A stretch of 64,000 nucleotides of DNA. It comes from Mycolicibacterium tokaiense (GTDB lineage Bacteria; Actinomycetota; Actinomycetes; Mycobacteriales; Mycobacteriaceae). The notes under the pieces are model-generated. The model saw only the letters and a list, made by a program, of their open reading frames with translations, searched no databases and had not been told where the DNA came from. A program made the translations under genes and the position numbers. Positions 53,008 to 63,082 of this stretch are shown here, piece by piece (the stretch's first letter is position 1; each line of letters starts with the position of its first letter). The stretch lies in contig NZ_AP022600.1 of assembly GCF_010725885.1 (NCBI RefSeq), positions 2,976,001-3,040,000 of the forward strand, in the 5' to 3' direction.

Positions 53008-54276
53008 GTGGAGATGAATCGTCGTCGCGCCCTCGGCGCGCTGGCCCTCGGTGTTGCCGCACCCGGTGTCCTGGCGGCGTGCGCGCAAGCGGCGAACAAG
53101 ATCGAGGCCGCGGTGGAGAGCCCGCCACCGGCCCCCACGCTGGCGTACTCACCCGCAGTGGCCAGCGCCGACGTCACCCCGACGGCGCCGGTCAGCGTGA
53201 AGGTCACCGACGGTTGGTTCCAGAAGGTCGCGCTCACCAACCCCGACGGCAAGGTGGTCGCCGGCAATCTGAACCGGGATCGCACCGAGTTCACCACCGC
53301 CGAACCGCTGGGCTACGGCGTGCAATACACCTGGAGCGGCTCGGCGGTCGGCCAGGACGGCAAGGCCGTCCCGCTGGCGGGCAACTTCACCACGGTGGCC
53401 CCGGCGGTCACCGTCAGCGGTCAGTTCCAGCTGGCCGACGGCCAGACCGTCGGAGTGGCGGCGCCGATCATCCTGCAGTTCGACGCGGCCATCGCCGAGG
53501 AGGACCGCGCCGAGGTGGAGAAGGCACTGAAGGTCACCACCACGCCCGAAGTCGAGGGCAGCTGGGCCTGGCTGCCCGACGAGGTGGGTGGCTCGCGGGT
53601 GCACTGGCGCACCAAGGAGTACTACCCGACGGGCACCGTGGTGCACGTCGACGCCGATCTGTATGGGGTGCCGTTCGGCCAGAACGCCTACGGGGCGGCC
53701 GATTCCACGCTCGATTTCGCCATCGGACGGTTCCAGTTGGTCAAGGCCGAGGCCTCCAGTCACCGCATCCAGGTGCTCACCGACGCCGGCGTCATCATGG
53801 ACTTCCCCTGCAGCTACGGCGAGGGCGACCTGGACCGCAACGTCACCCGCAGCGGCATCCATGTGGTCACCGAGAAGTACGAGGATTTCTACATGACCAA
53901 CCCGGCCGCCGGTTACGCCAACGTGCGGGAGCGGTTCGCGGTGCGGATCTCCAACAACGGCGAGTTCATTCACGCCAATCCGGCCAGCTCGGGCGCCCAG
54001 GGCAACTCCAACGTCACCAACGGCTGTATCAACCTCTCGCTCACCGATGCCGAGCAGTACTTCAACACCGCGATGTACGGCGACCCGGTGGAGGTCACGG
54101 GCACCCGCATCCCGCTGTCCTACGCCGACGGCGACATCTGGGACTGGGCGGTGCCGTGGGAGGAGTGGAAGTCGATGTCGGCCGTCAGCTCGGAGGCCTC
54201 GGCGCTGAATCTGCCGAGCACCGCCCCGGCGACACCGACCGATGCGCCGGTGCCCACCGCAGCGCCCGGCGGCTGA
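53008..54276 (+). CDS. lprQ: Lipoprotein L,D-transpeptidase LprQ
   Basis: This 422-residue protein has a lipoprotein signal (VLAAC at about residues 21-25), two immunoglobulin-like domains (about 50-230) and a YkuD catalytic domain. The catalytic motif is [11 protein letters not shown] with Cys at about 340, and the HGT-like and IHANP elements precede it. It forms 3-3 cross-links in peptidoglycan, as does LdtMt5 of M. tuberculosis (Rv0483), outside the membrane. The start is GTG 53008, with TACCGT eight nt upstream; ATG 53014 is the alternative. The C-terminal tail is Pro/Thr-rich. Confidence 0.93.
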   Translation: MEMNRRRALGALALGVAAPGVLAACAQAANKIEAAVESPPPAPTLAYSPAVASADVTPTAPVSVKVTDGWFQKVALTNPDGKVVAGNLNRDRTEFTTAEPLGYGVQYTWSGSAVGQDGKAVPLAGNFTTVAPAVTVSGQFQLADGQTVGVAAPIILQFDAAIAEEDRAEVEKALKVTTTPEVEGSWAWLPDEVGGSRVHWRTKEYYPTGTVVHVDADLYGVPFGQNAYGAADSTLDFAIGRFQLVKAEASSHRIQVLTDAGVIMDFPCSYGEGDLDRNVTRSGIHVVTEKYEDFYMTNPAAGYANVRERFAVRISNNGEFIHANPASSGAQGNSNVTNGCINLSLTDAEQYFNTAMYGDPVEVTGTRIPLSYADGDIWDWAVPWEEWKSMSAVSSEASALNLPSTAPATPTDAPVPTAAPGG

Positions 54277-54278
54277 CC

Positions 54279-55046
54279 TCAGACCTTGCGGTTGAACCGC
54301 CCGTTGGGCGCCTGGTCGCGTGGCCGGATCACGATGGTGTCGAGGTTGACGTGCGACGGCCGGGCCGCGACGAAGCCGATGACCTCGGCGACGTCGTGGG
54401 CCACCAGCGGCGTGATGCCCGCATATACCTTGTCGGCGCGCTCCTGATCGCCGCCGAAGCGCACCAGCGAGAACTCCGTTTCCACCGCACCCGGGGCGAT
54501 CTCGGTGAGCCGCACCGGCTTTCCGAGCAGCTCGCCGCGCAGCGTGCGGTGCAGCGCGCCCTGGGCGTGCTTGGCGCCGGTGTAACCCCCGCCGCCGTCA
54601 TAGGTCTCGGACGCCGCAATCGAGGTGACCGTGACGATCAGGCCGTCACCGGAGTCGATCAGCTTGGGTAGCAGGGCGCGGGTCACGCGCAGGGTGCCCA
54701 ACACGTTGGTCTCCCACATCCAGCGCCAGTGCTCGACGTCGGCGTCGGCCACCGGGGCCAGTCCCTTGGCGCCGCCGGCGTTGTTCACCAGCACCGACAC
54801 CGGCCCGGGTACTGCGGCCGCCAAGGCCTCCACCGACTCGCCGTCTGTGACGTCCGCCACAACCGCGGTTCCGTCGATCTCGGCGGCCAGCGCCTCTATC
54901 CGGTCCCTCCGACGGGCCACCACGACCACATGAAAGCCCTGGGCAGCAAGGGTTTTCGCGGTTGCCTCACCGATTCCAGAGCTGGCGCCGGTCACCACGG
55001 CGATGCGGCGGTCGGCGCTGGCGGGGGAGGCAGTTGGGCTCGTCAT
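54279..55046 (-). CDS. Short-chain dehydrogenase/reductase (Rv0484c type)
   Basis: This 255-residue NAD(P)-dependent SDR has the cofactor motif VVTGASSGIGEATAKTL, the active-site Ser in VTSIAASETYDGGG and the YxxxK motif as YTGAKHA, plus the NNAG motif. The substrate is unknown. ATG 55046 is preceded by TAGAGT and 7 nt, the leaderless pattern. It matches Rv0484c and converges with lprQ two bases away. Confidence 0.88.
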   Translation of the reverse strand: MTSPTASPASADRRIAVVTGASSGIGEATAKTLAAQGFHVVVVARRRDRIEALAAEIDGTAVVADVTDGESVEALAAAVPGPVSVLVNNAGGAKGLAPVADADVEHWRWMWETNVLGTLRVTRALLPKLIDSGDGLIVTVTSIAASETYDGGGGYTGAKHAQGALHRTLRGELLGKPVRLTEIAPGAVETEFSLVRFGGDQERADKVYAGITPLVAHDVAEVIGFVAARPSHVNLDTIVIRPRDQAPNGRFNRKV

Positions 55047-55069
55047 GGGTCCAACTCTAGTAACCGTGC

Positions 55070-55075
55070 TACGTT
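55070..55075 (+). promoter_or_regulatory. Minus-10 box of the leaderless poly-Cys upstream ORF
   Basis: TACGTT ends 7 nt before GTG 55083, which fits the mycobacterial leaderless rule TANNNT-N7-start. The transcript should therefore begin at the upstream ORF start codon and continue through the Rv0485-type gene. Confidence 0.6.
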
Positions 55076-55082
55076 CTCCTCT

Positions 55083-55148
55083 GTGTCGAGGGGTCTTCAG
55101 AGCGCGCTGACCGGGATGTGTTGTTGTCCCGGTTCCTGCTGCGCCTGA
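55083..55148 (+). CDS. Leaderless poly-cysteine upstream ORF (attenuator peptide)
   Basis: This 21-codon ORF (GTG 55083 to TGA 55148) encodes MSRGLQSALTG followed by MCCCPGSCCA: five Cys in the last ten residues. It is not a shadow, as it lies between the SDR gene (divergent) and the ROK-type regulator (55224). In M. smegmatis short leaderless ORFs rich in Cys codons are known cysteine-responsive attenuators: low cysteine stalls ribosomes and changes downstream expression. The Cys-dependent thiol mycothiol is made via mshA, 1.4 kb downstream. The hairpin-prone segment CGGGAGGTTCCCG at 55157-55169 follows the stop. Confidence 0.7.
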   Translation: MSRGLQSALTGMCCCPGSCCA

Positions 55149-55223
55149 GCACCCCCGGGAGGTTCCCGAGTCGCACGGCGTGGCCCACCAGCCCCCGCTT
55201 CGACTCCCCTGAGGACCTCTCCC

Positions 55224-56501
55224 ATGACTGCATCACTGTCCCGCACCTCGCGTCCGGCAACGCATCCCCTGCGGACCCGCCACGCCATCGTCGCGCCGGC
55301 GCTGCGGATCGGTGATGCCGCCGCGGCCGCGGTCTTCAACGCCGCCCGCCTGCGCGGCCCCATCGCGCGTGATGTCATCGCCCAGGTCACCAAACTGTCC
55401 ATTGCCACGGTGAACCGCCAGGTCACCGCCCTGCTGGACGCCGGCCTACTCCGCGAACGCGCCGACCTCGCCGCCTCCGGGGCCATCGGCCGGCCCCGGG
55501 TACCCGTCGAGGTTCATCACGAGCCCTACCTGACCCTCGGCGTGCACATCGGCGCCACCACCACCAGCATCGTCGCCGCCGACCTCTTCGGCCGCACCCT
55601 CGACGTGGTAGAGATGCCGACCCCGCGGGTGCCCCAGGAGCAGGCGCTGGCCGCGCTGGCCGGCAGCGCGCGGCGCTATCTGTCGCGCTGGCACCGACGG
55701 CGCCCGTTGTGGGTGGGCGTGGCCATCGGCGGCATCGTCGACGGCAATACCGGCCACGTCGATCACCAACGGCTGGGCTGGGAGCAGGCCCCGGTGGGTC
55801 CGGTCTTGGCCGAGGCGCTGGGCCTGCCGGTCTCGGTGGCCGCGCATGTCGATGCGATGGCCGGGGCCGAACTGCTGCTCGGCGTGCGCCGGTTCGCCAA
55901 CCCGCAGGCCACCAGTCTCTACGTCTACGCCCGCGAGACCGTGGGCTACGCGCTGGTGATCGGGGGCCGGGTGCACAGCCCCACCACCGGGCCCGGCACC
56001 ATCGCCAACCTGCCCGCGCACTCTGAATTGCTCGGCGGCTCAGGCCAACTCGAGTCCACCGTCAGTGACGAGGCGGTGCTCTCGTCCGCGCGCAGGCTCG
56101 GGATCGTCGGGGAGAACGCCACTGTGGCCTCGGTGCTGCGCGCCGCCCGCGACGGCAACGCGGCCGCGCGGGAACTGCTCAACGAGCGGGCCCGGGTGCT
56201 CGGCGAGGCGGTGGCGCTGCTGCGCGATCTGCTCAACCCCGACGAACTGGTGGTCGGCGGCCAGGCCTTCACCGAATACCCAGAGGCCATGGCCGAGGTG
56301 GAAGCGGCGTACGTCGCGCGCAGTGTGCTGCCGTCCCGGGACCTCCGCGTGAGCGCCTTCGGCAACCGGGTCCAGGAGGCGGGCGCAGGCATCGTCTCCC
56401 TCGGCGGGCTCTACGCCGACCCGCTGGCGGCCATCCGGCGGTCCGCGACCAGCGCGCGTGTGCTCGCCCAGTCGGACGCCGCGGTAGCGCACCCCGCCTG
56501 A
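55224..56501 (+). CDS. ROK-family transcriptional regulator (Rv0485 type)
   Basis: This 425-residue protein has an N-terminal winged helix (residues about 33-85, with [22 protein letters not shown]) and a ROK sugar-kinase-like domain ([21 protein letters not shown], then [25 protein letters not shown]). The kinase catalytic motif is degenerate, as in ROK repressors. M. tuberculosis Rv0485, its positional homologue, has been reported to affect expression of pe13 and ppe18. The start ATG 55224 is preceded by GAGGA. A poly-Cys upstream ORF controls its leader, and mshA follows 35 bp after its stop. Confidence 0.87.
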   Translation: MTASLSRTSRPATHPLRTRHAIVAPALRIGDAAAAAVFNAARLRGPIARDVIAQVTKLSIATVNRQVTALLDAGLLRERADLAASGAIGRPRVPVEVHHEPYLTLGVHIGATTTSIVAADLFGRTLDVVEMPTPRVPQEQALAALAGSARRYLSRWHRRRPLWVGVAIGGIVDGNTGHVDHQRLGWEQAPVGPVLAEALGLPVSVAAHVDAMAGAELLLGVRRFANPQATSLYVYARETVGYALVIGGRVHSPTTGPGTIANLPAHSELLGGSGQLESTVSDEAVLSSARRLGIVGENATVASVLRAARDGNAAARELLNERARVLGEAVALLRDLLNPDELVVGGQAFTEYPEAMAEVEAAYVARSVLPSRDLRVSAFGNRVQEAGAGIVSLGGLYADPLAAIRRSATSARVLAQSDAAVAHPA

Positions 56502-56536
56502 ACTCGACCCCGGGCCCGGGGTGCCATGATGGGGGC

Positions 56537-57826
56537 GTGCGCGTCGCCGTGTTGTCCGTCCACACCTCGCCGCTGGCCCAGCCGGGTACCGGTGACGCCG
56601 GTGGGATGAACGTCTACGTCATGCAGAGTGCGCTGCATCTGGCCCGGCGCGGCGTCGACGTCGAGATCTTCACCAGGGCCACGTCCTCGGCCGACGAACC
56701 GGTGGTGCAGGTGGCGCCCGGGGTGCTGGTGCGCAACGTGGTGGCGGGGCCGTTCGAGGGCCTGGACAAGAACGACCTGCCCACGCAGCTGTGCGCGTTC
56801 ACCGCCGGGGTGCTGCGCGCGGAGGCCACGCATGAAGCCGGGTACTACGACATCGTGCACAGCCACTATTGGCTCTCGGGCCAGGTGGGCTGGCTGGCCC
56901 GCGACCGCTGGGCGGTGCCGCTGGTGCACACCGCCCACACCCTGGCCGCGGTGAAGAACGCGGCGCTGGCCGACGGCGACTGCCCGGAGCCGCCGCTGCG
57001 CTCCGTGGGTGAACAACAGGTGGTCGACGAGGCCGACCGGTTGATCGCCAACACCGAAGATGAAGCCCAGCAACTGATGTCGCTGCACCGGGCCGATCCG
57101 TCCCGCATCGACATCGTGCACCCGGGCGTTGACCTGACGACGTTTCGCCCAGGATCCAAGGCGGCGGCGCGGGCGGCGTTGGGGCTGGATCCGGCTGCGC
57201 CGACGGTCGCGTTCATCGGCCGCATCCAGCCACTGAAGGCACCCGACGTGCTACTGCGCGCCGTCGCCCTGCGCCCGGGCCTGCACGCCGTGGTGGCGGG
57301 TGGACCGTCGGGCAGCGGGCTGGCTGCTCCGGACGGATTGGTTGCACTGGCTGCCGAACTGGGTATCTCCGACCGCGTGACGTTCCTGCCGCCGCAGTCG
57401 CGCGACCAACTGGTCCAGGTGTACCGCGCCGCCGACCTGGTGGCCGTGCCCAGCCACTCCGAGTCATTCGGGCTGGTGGCCATCGAGGCCCAGGCCTGCG
57501 GCACCCCGGTGGTGGCCGCCGCCGTCGGCGGGCTCCCAGTGGCGGTACGCGACGGCCAGACCGGCGCGCTGGTGTCCGGTCACGACCCGCAGCGGTGGGC
57601 CGACACCCTGGGGGCGATGCTCGACAGCGACCTGGACGCCACGGGCCGCGCCGCCGCCGCCCACGCCTCGAATTTCTCCTGGGACCGCACCGTCGACGAC
57701 CTGCTGACGGCCTACCACCGCGCCATCACCGACTACAGCCGCACGCATCGCCGCCCGCCCGCCTGGGAGCTCGCCACCCGGCGCGGCGCTCGGCGGTGGT
57801 CGCGCCGACGGGGCGTGCGGGCATGA
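56537..57826 (+). CDS. mshA: D-inositol-3-phosphate glycosyltransferase
   Basis: This 429-residue GT-B enzyme starts mycothiol synthesis by joining GlcNAc from UDP-GlcNAc to inositol 3-phosphate. The N-terminal [17 protein letters not shown] is diagnostic, and the C-terminal domain has [15 protein letters not shown] and [27 protein letters not shown] (donor site, with the E-x7-E-like motif). GTG 56537 lies 35 bp after the regulator stop. The stop overlaps the next ATG (ATGA). The C-terminal tail is Arg-rich. Confidence 0.97.
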   Translation: MRVAVLSVHTSPLAQPGTGDAGGMNVYVMQSALHLARRGVDVEIFTRATSSADEPVVQVAPGVLVRNVVAGPFEGLDKNDLPTQLCAFTAGVLRAEATHEAGYYDIVHSHYWLSGQVGWLARDRWAVPLVHTAHTLAAVKNAALADGDCPEPPLRSVGEQQVVDEADRLIANTEDEAQQLMSLHRADPSRIDIVHPGVDLTTFRPGSKAAARAALGLDPAAPTVAFIGRIQPLKAPDVLLRAVALRPGLHAVVAGGPSGSGLAAPDGLVALAAELGISDRVTFLPPQSRDQLVQVYRAADLVAVPSHSESFGLVAIEAQACGTPVVAAAVGGLPVAVRDGQTGALVSGHDPQRWADTLGAMLDSDLDATGRAAAAHASNFSWDRTVDDLLTAYHRAITDYSRTHRRPPAWELATRRGARRWSRRRGVRA

Positions 57827-58323
57827 ACGAGTCCGTCACCGCGCTCATCGAAGCCGCGCTGCAGGAACGTGAACTGGTCTACACCCGGCACAAGGGTGCC
57901 CACGGCGGGCTGCCGGGCCTGGTGGTGGAACTGCCCGGCGACCGCAAGCTCAAGACCAACACCATCCTCAGCATCGGTGAGCACTCGGTGCGGGTCGAGG
58001 CCTTCGTCTGCCGCAAGCCCGACGAGAACTTCGAGGGTGTGTATCGCTACCTGCTCAAGCGCAACCGCCGGTTGTACGGGGTGGCCTACACCCTGGACAA
58101 CATGGGCGACATCTACCTCGTGGGCCGGATGGCGCTGGAGTCGGTGACCGCCGACGAGATCGACCGGGTGCTCGGCCAGGTGCTCGAAGCGGTCGATCAA
58201 GACTTCAACACGTTGCTGGAGTTGGGTTTTCGCACCTCCATCCAGAAGGAGTGGGAGTGGCGCGTCGCCCGTGGTGAGTCGCTGAAGAACCTTCAGGCCT
58301 TCGAGCACCTCATCGACGACTGA
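57823..58323 (+). CDS. YbjN-domain protein (Rv0487 type)
   Basis: This 166-residue protein has the YbjN/type III secretion chaperone-like fold: [28 protein letters not shown] in the first half, [23 protein letters not shown] in the middle and [16 protein letters not shown] near the end. The biochemical role is unknown; it is conserved beside mshA in mycobacteria. The ATG overlaps the mshA stop. Confidence 0.83.
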   Translation: MNESVTALIEAALQERELVYTRHKGAHGGLPGLVVELPGDRKLKTNTILSIGEHSVRVEAFVCRKPDENFEGVYRYLLKRNRRLYGVAYTLDNMGDIYLVGRMALESVTADEIDRVLGQVLEAVDQDFNTLLELGFRTSIQKEWEWRVARGESLKNLQAFEHLIDD

Positions 58324-58351
58324 ACCCGTGCCGTCGTGAGACACTGGCGCC

Positions 58352-59098
58352 ATGGCTGAATCGACCTTGGTGCTGCTCCGTCACGGCGAGAGCGAATGGA
58401 ATGCTCTGAATCTGTTCACCGGTTGGGTGGACGTCGATCTCACCGACAAGGGTCGCCAGGAAGCCGTCCGGTGCGGGGAACTGCTGGTCGCCGAGGGCGT
58501 GCTGCCCGACGTGCTCTACACCTCGCTGCTGCGCCGGGCCATCACCACGGCGAACCTGGCGCTGGACGCCGCCGACCGGCACTGGATCCCGGTGCACCGC
58601 GACTGGCGGCTCAACGAGCGCCACTACGGTGCGCTGCAGGGTCTGGACAAGGCCGAGACCAAGGAAAAGTACGGCGACGAGCAGTTCATGACCTGGCGCC
58701 GCAGTTATGACACCCCGCCGCCGCCCATCGAGAAGGGCAGCAAGTTCAGCCAGGACGCCGACCCCCGCTACGCAGACGTGGACGGTGGCCCGCTGACCGA
58801 GTGCCTGGCCGACGTGGTGGCCCGCTTCGTGCCGTACTTCGAGGAGACCATTGCCGCCGACCTGCGGGCCGGCAAGACGGTGCTGATCGCCGCGCACGGC
58901 AACTCGCTGCGCGCCCTGGTGAAGTATCTGGACGGCATCTCCGACGACGACATCGTGGGCCTGAACATCCCCACCGGTATCCCGCTGCGCTACGACCTCG
59001 ACGAGAACCTCAAGCCGATCGTCGCCGGGGGTATCTATCTCGATCCCGAAGCCGCCGCCGCGGGTGCGGCTGCGGTGGCCAACCAGGGCGCCCGGTAG
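58352..59098 (+). CDS. gpmA: Phosphoglycerate mutase, 2,3-bisphosphoglycerate-dependent
   Basis: This 248-residue enzyme interconverts 3- and 2-phosphoglycerate in glycolysis. The phosphorylated His is in [11 protein letters not shown] (His11); [26 protein letters not shown] and [16 protein letters not shown] are diagnostic, with the second His in AHGNS. It matches gpm1 (Rv0489) and is followed directly by the senX3 promoter region. ATG 58352 lies 28 bp after the preceding stop. Confidence 0.97.
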   Translation: MAESTLVLLRHGESEWNALNLFTGWVDVDLTDKGRQEAVRCGELLVAEGVLPDVLYTSLLRRAITTANLALDAADRHWIPVHRDWRLNERHYGALQGLDKAETKEKYGDEQFMTWRRSYDTPPPPIEKGSKFSQDADPRYADVDGGPLTECLADVVARFVPYFEETIAADLRAGKTVLIAAHGNSLRALVKYLDGISDDDIVGLNIPTGIPLRYDLDENLKPIVAGGIYLDPEAAAAGAAAVANQGAR

Positions 59099-59128
59099 CT
59101 CGTCGGGCAAGCACCGGGCAAACACCGG

Positions 59129-59157
59129 TTGAACGCAGGTGAACGCAAATGAAACAC
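59129..59157 (+). promoter_or_regulatory. RegX3/PHO-box-type direct repeats upstream of senX3
   Basis: TTGAACGCAGG, GTGAACGCAAA and ATGAAACACC form three direct repeats with a 10-bp period; on the other strand this reads GTTTCA, GTTCACC and GTTCAACC. RegX3 in mycobacteria binds spaced GTTCACC repeats and controls its own operon. The site lies 80 bp before the senX3 start. Confidence 0.65.
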
Positions 59158-59236
59158 CTGGACGTGACCGTGTGACTTGTCCCGTTTTGGCCTCTCGCTG
59201 CTGGGATGGCGTTCACTCGATGCGTACGATTTTCGC

Positions 59237-60415
59237 GTGAGTGTGCTGTCGGCGTTCATCGTCGCCGGGGTCTGCGCCCTGGTAGCGCTGACGGCAGGTA
59301 TCGCCATCGGGGCGGCCTTGCTGCCCCGCATTGCCGAGCGGCGACGCCGCGCCGCCGCGCTGACCCACGGCATCACCGTCTCGGAGATGCTGCAACGGCT
59401 GGTGACGCTGGCTCCGGTCGGGATCGTGGTGGTCGACATCCACCGCGACGTGGTGTTCATGAACGACCAGGCGGTGGCTCTCGGGGTGGTGCGGGACCGG
59501 CTGCTCGACGACCGCGCCTGGCTTGCCGCCGAGCGCACGCTGTCCACCGGTGAGCCCAGCGTCATCGACCTGTCCCCGCGCAAACCGGGCCCGTCCGGTC
59601 GCTCTGGGGTCTCGGTGCGCGGTCAGGTTCGACTGCTGGCCGAGGAGGACTCCCGGTTCGCGGTGCTCTACGTCGACGACCAGTCCGAGCATGCCCGCAT
59701 GGAGGCGACCCGGCGCGACTTCGTGGCCAATGTCAGCCACGAGCTCAAGACTCCGGTGGGGGCCATGGGGGTGCTCGCCGAGGCGCTGCTGTCGTCCCCG
59801 GAAGACCCTGAGCTGGTCCGCCGGTTCGGTGGCAAGGTCCTCGCGGAATCCAACCGGCTGGCCAACATGGTGGGCGAGTTGATCGAGCTGTCCCGCCTCC
59901 AAGGTGCCGAGCGGCTGCCCGATCTGGAGCCGGTGGATGTGGACACGGTTGTCTCCGAGGCGCTTTCACGCTACAAAGTGGCCGCCGACAACGCCGACAT
60001 CGAGATCACCACCGATGCGCCGACGGGTCTGCGGGTGCTGGGCAACCAACCCCTGCTCGTGACCGCATTGGCCAATCTGATCTCCAATGCCATCGCCTAC
60101 TCTCCGCACGGGTCCACCGTCTCGGTCAGCCGCCGCCGGCGCGGAGACAACGTCGAGATCGCCGTCACCGACCGCGGTTTCGGCATCGCCCGCGCCGACC
60201 AGGAGCGGGTGTTCGAACGATTCTTCCGGGTCGACAAGGCGCGGTCCCGTGAAACCGGTGGCACCGGGCTGGGGTTGGCGATCGTCAAGCACGTGGCGGC
60301 CAACCACAACGGGTCCATTCGGGTGTGGAGCCAACCGGGCACCGGGTCGACCTTCACCTTGTCGATCCCGATGTTCACCGGGCAGACAGAACTCGACACC
60401 GACGGAGAGGAATGA
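59237..60415 (+). CDS. senX3: Sensor histidine kinase SenX3 (phosphate sensing)
   Basis: This 392-residue sensor has one N-terminal membrane segment ([18 protein letters not shown] and [10 protein letters not shown]), a PAS-like domain (about 45-150), a dimerisation domain with phospho-accepting His168 in [13 protein letters not shown] and an ATPase domain ([33 protein letters not shown]). It signals low phosphate to RegX3. GTG 59237 follows TACGAT with 6 nt, a leaderless start; a longer frame from 59177 exists. Direct repeats at 59129 suggest feedback by RegX3. Confidence 0.95.
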   Translation: MSVLSAFIVAGVCALVALTAGIAIGAALLPRIAERRRRAAALTHGITVSEMLQRLVTLAPVGIVVVDIHRDVVFMNDQAVALGVVRDRLLDDRAWLAAERTLSTGEPSVIDLSPRKPGPSGRSGVSVRGQVRLLAEEDSRFAVLYVDDQSEHARMEATRRDFVANVSHELKTPVGAMGVLAEALLSSPEDPELVRRFGGKVLAESNRLANMVGELIELSRLQGAERLPDLEPVDVDTVVSEALSRYKVAADNADIEITTDAPTGLRVLGNQPLLVTALANLISNAIAYSPHGSTVSVSRRRRGDNVEIAVTDRGFGIARADQERVFERFFRVDKARSRETGGTGLGLAIVKHVAANHNGSIRVWSQPGTGSTFTLSIPMFTGQTELDTDGEE

Positions 60416-60464
60416 GGACGTCGATGACCACTGAGCTCGCTGGAACGAGAGGTACCGCTGCACG

Positions 60465-61151
60465 ATGACCAATGTCCTGATCGTGGAAGACGAAGAGTCG
60501 TTGGCCGACCCGCTGGCCTTCCTGCTGCGCAAGGAGGGATTCGAGGCGACGGTGGTGGGCGACGGACCTTCCGCGCTGGCCGAATTCGACCGCACCGGAG
60601 CCGATATCGTGCTGCTGGACCTGATGCTGCCGGGGATGTCCGGCACCGACGTGTGCAAGCAGCTGCGGGCCCGCTCCAGCGTGCCGGTGATCATGGTCAC
60701 CGCACGCGACAGCGAGATCGACAAGGTGGTGGGGCTGGAGCTGGGTGCCGACGATTACGTCACCAAGCCGTACTCGGCGCGGGAGCTGATCGCCCGGATC
60801 CGCGCGGTGCTGCGCCGCGGCGGTGACACCGACGATCTGGGACTCGCCGACGGTGTGCTCGAGGCCGGCCCGGTGCGCATGGATGTCGAACGGCATGTGG
60901 TCAGCGTCAACGGGACCCAGATCACGTTGCCGCTCAAGGAGTTCGACCTCCTGGAGTACCTGATGCGCAACAGTGGGCGGGTGCTGACCCGCGGCCAGTT
61001 GATCGACCGGGTGTGGGGCGCGGACTACGTGGGCGACACCAAGACCCTCGACGTGCACGTCAAGCGGCTGCGCAGCAAGATCGAAGCCGACCCGGCCAAC
61101 CCGGTGCATCTGGTGACGGTGCGGGGGCTGGGCTACAAGCTGGAGGGCTAG
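60465..61151 (+). CDS. regX3: Response regulator RegX3
   Basis: This 228-residue OmpR/PhoB-type regulator has the receiver phospho-site Asp52 in LLDLMLPG, the conserved Lys in VTKPYSAREL, and the winged-helix DNA-binding domain ending LRSKIEADPANPVHLVTVRGLGYKL. It activates the phosphate starvation response when phosphorylated by SenX3. The gap from senX3 is only 49 bp and holds no MIRU element, unlike the M. tuberculosis complex. It is convergent with the Rv0495c-type gene. Confidence 0.97.
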   Translation: MTNVLIVEDEESLADPLAFLLRKEGFEATVVGDGPSALAEFDRTGADIVLLDLMLPGMSGTDVCKQLRARSSVPVIMVTARDSEIDKVVGLELGADDYVTKPYSARELIARIRAVLRRGGDTDDLGLADGVLEAGPVRMDVERHVVSVNGTQITLPLKEFDLLEYLMRNSGRVLTRGQLIDRVWGADYVGDTKTLDVHVKRLRSKIEADPANPVHLVTVRGLGYKLEG

Positions 61152-61153
61152 CT

Positions 61154-61202
61154 TTTCTGCGGCAGGGCGGTGAATCCAGGCGGTCCAGCCCTGCCGCAGA
61201 AA
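61154..61202. terminator. Bidirectional hairpin between regX3 and the Rv0495c-type gene
   Basis: TTTCTGCGGCAGGGC (61154-61168) and its exact complement GCCCTGCCGCAGAAA (61188-61202) form a perfect 15-bp stem with a 19-nt loop, starting two bases after the regX3 stop and touching the end of the convergent gene. T and A runs at the ends allow termination in both directions. Confidence 0.85.
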
Positions 61203-61997
61203 TCAGTGGTGTGACTCGGCGGCCCTGGTCGCCGGGTGCACAGCTATCAGCCCCAAACCGCTGCGCCGCTTGCACATTGCGGCCAGCTCGGCATAGGCCT
61301 TCTCACCCAGCAGCTCGGTGAGTTCGGGGGCATACGACAGGTACACCTGCTTGGCGCCCACGTGGGCATTCGGATCGCCGGTGCAGTACCAGTGCAGGTC
61401 CTCGCCGCCGGAACCCCAACCACGCCGGTCGTATTCGGTGATCGTGGTCTTGAGGATGTCCACCCCGTCGGGGCGGGTCACCCAGTCCTGGGTGCGGCGG
61501 ATCGGCAGCTGCCAGCACACCTCGGGCTTCATGGTCAGCGGTTCCACGCCGAGCTTGAGCGCCTTGCTGTGCAGGGCGCACCCGATGCCCCCCGGGAAGC
61601 CGGGGCGGTTGAGGAAGATGCAGGCGCCCTTGTACTTCCGGGTCCGCAGATTCGGCTTGTCGTCGTACTCGTCCATCTCGAGATAGCCCTTGCGGCCCAG
61701 GCCCTTGTCGCGGAACTGCCAGTCCTCGTCGGTCAGCTTCTGCACGGCGTCATCGAGCATCGCGCGGTCGTCGTCGTCGGACAGAAAGGCGCCGTGTGAA
61801 CAGCAGCCGTCATCGGGTCGGCCCGCCACGGTGCCCTGGCACGCCGGCGTGCCGAACACACACGTCCAGCGGGACAGCAGCCACGTCATGTCCGCCACGA
61901 TCAGATGTTCGGCGTTGTCGGGATCGGCGAATTCGACCCACTCCCGGGGGAAGTCCAGATCCACTTCACCGGGATGGTCGGGGTGCCATGCTGTCAC
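61203..61997 (-). CDS. Conserved protein (Rv0495c type)
   Basis: This 264-residue cysteine-bearing protein is conserved in mycobacteria. Visible features are [66 protein letters not shown] and [13 protein letters not shown]. The seven or more Cys and His may bind a metal cluster; it resembles an Fe-S or zinc protein of the YkgJ/UPF kind, which is not certain. GTG 61997 follows TACCGT with 7 nt on the minus strand (leaderless). It is divergent from ppx1. Confidence 0.78.
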   Translation of the reverse strand: MTAWHPDHPGEVDLDFPREWVEFADPDNAEHLIVADMTWLLSRWTCVFGTPACQGTVAGRPDDGCCSHGAFLSDDDDRAMLDDAVQKLTDEDWQFRDKGLGRKGYLEMDEYDDKPNLRTRKYKGACIFLNRPGFPGGIGCALHSKALKLGVEPLTMKPEVCWQLPIRRTQDWVTRPDGVDILKTTITEYDRRGWGSGGEDLHWYCTGDPNAHVGAKQVYLSYAPELTELLGEKAYAELAAMCKRRSGLGLIAVHPATRAAESHH

Positions 61998-62065
61998 GAC
62001 AGCAACGGTAGACGAATTGCCGCGGTGCGTCCGTACATGACATCCCGGGGTATAGGTTTGGGTAC

Positions 62066-63082
62066 GTGCGACTGGGCGTGCTCGACGTGGGAAGCAATAC
62101 AGTTCATCTGTTGGTGGTCGACGCCCGGCGGGGCGGTCATCCCACACCGATGAGCTCCACCAAGGCTGCGCTGCGCCTGGCCGAGGCCATCGACAACTCC
62201 GGCAAGATCACCCGCAAGGGCGCCGACAAGCTGGTCACCACCATCGACGAGTTCTCCCGCATCGCGGCCAGCTCGGGCTGCGTGGAGCTGATGGCGTTCG
62301 CCACCTCCGCCGTGCGTGATGCCACCAACTCCGAGGACCTGATCGCGCGGGTGCGGGCCGAGACCGGGGTGGCCCTGCAGGTGCTCACCGGGGTGGACGA
62401 GTCTCGGCTGACCTTCCTGGCGGTGCGCCGCTGGTACGGATGGAGCGCCGGGCGCATCATCAACATCGACATCGGCGGCGGCTCGCTGGAACTGTCCAAC
62501 GGCGTCGACGAGGAACCGGATGCGGCGTTGTCGCTGCCGCTGGGAGCCGGCCGGCTCACCCGGGAGTGGATGCCCGACGATCCGCCGAGCCGGCGCACGG
62601 TGAGTGCGCTGCGCGATTGGCTCGACAGTGAGCTGGCCGATGCCAGCGCCACCCTGCTCAAGGCCGGCAGCCCGGACCTGACGGTGGCCACCTCGAAGAC
62701 GTTTCGTTCGCTGGCGCGGCTCACCGGAGCGGCCCCGTCGGGGGCGGGTCCCCGGGTGAAGCGGACGCTGACGGCCAACGGCCTCAGGCAGCTCATAGCG
62801 TTCATCTCTAGGATGACGGCGGCTGACCGTGCAGAACTGGAAGGAGTGAGCACCGAGCGCGCCCCGCAGATCGTGGCCGGTGCGCTGGTGGCCGAGGCGA
62901 CCATGCGAGCGCTGTCCATCGAATCCGTCGACATCTGTCCATGGGCGCTGCGCGAGGGACTCATTCTGCGCAAACTGGACAGCGAAGCGGACGGAACGGC
63001 GTTGGTGGAGACCCCGGTGCGGGAAGCTGCGCGCCGCGCAGAGGACCGGCAGGACGGCCGGTCGAGAGGCAACAGACGATGA
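62066..63082 (+). CDS. ppx1: Exopolyphosphatase
   Basis: This 338-residue Ppx/GppA phosphatase of the ASKHA fold removes terminal phosphate from polyphosphate or short-chain polyphosphate. The N-terminal [14 protein letters not shown] (phosphate 1) and [15 protein letters not shown] (phosphate 2) motifs are present. It matches ppx1 (Rv0496), near senX3-regX3, so phosphate sensing and polyphosphate turnover are clustered. GTG 62066 follows TAGGTT with 7 nt. The stop overlaps the next ATG. Confidence 0.93.
   Translation: MRLGVLDVGSNTVHLLVVDARRGGHPTPMSSTKAALRLAEAIDNSGKITRKGADKLVTTIDEFSRIAASSGCVELMAFATSAVRDATNSEDLIARVRAETGVALQVLTGVDESRLTFLAVRRWYGWSAGRIINIDIGGGSLELSNGVDEEPDAALSLPLGAGRLTREWMPDDPPSRRTVSALRDWLDSELADASATLLKAGSPDLTVATSKTFRSLARLTGAAPSGAGPRVKRTLTANGLRQLIAFISRMTAADRAELEGVSTERAPQIVAGALVAEATMRALSIESVDICPWALREGLILRKLDSEADGTALVETPVREAARRAEDRQDGRSRGNRR

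Noticed and set aside
59177..59236. Upstream extension of senX3 to 59177
   Set aside because: GTG 59237 has a correctly spaced minus-10 box and starts exactly at the membrane segment as in the known SenX3 protein; the extra 20 residues have no support.
60416..60464. MIRU repeat between senX3 and regX3
   Set aside because: The gap is only 49 bp and contains no repeat unit.
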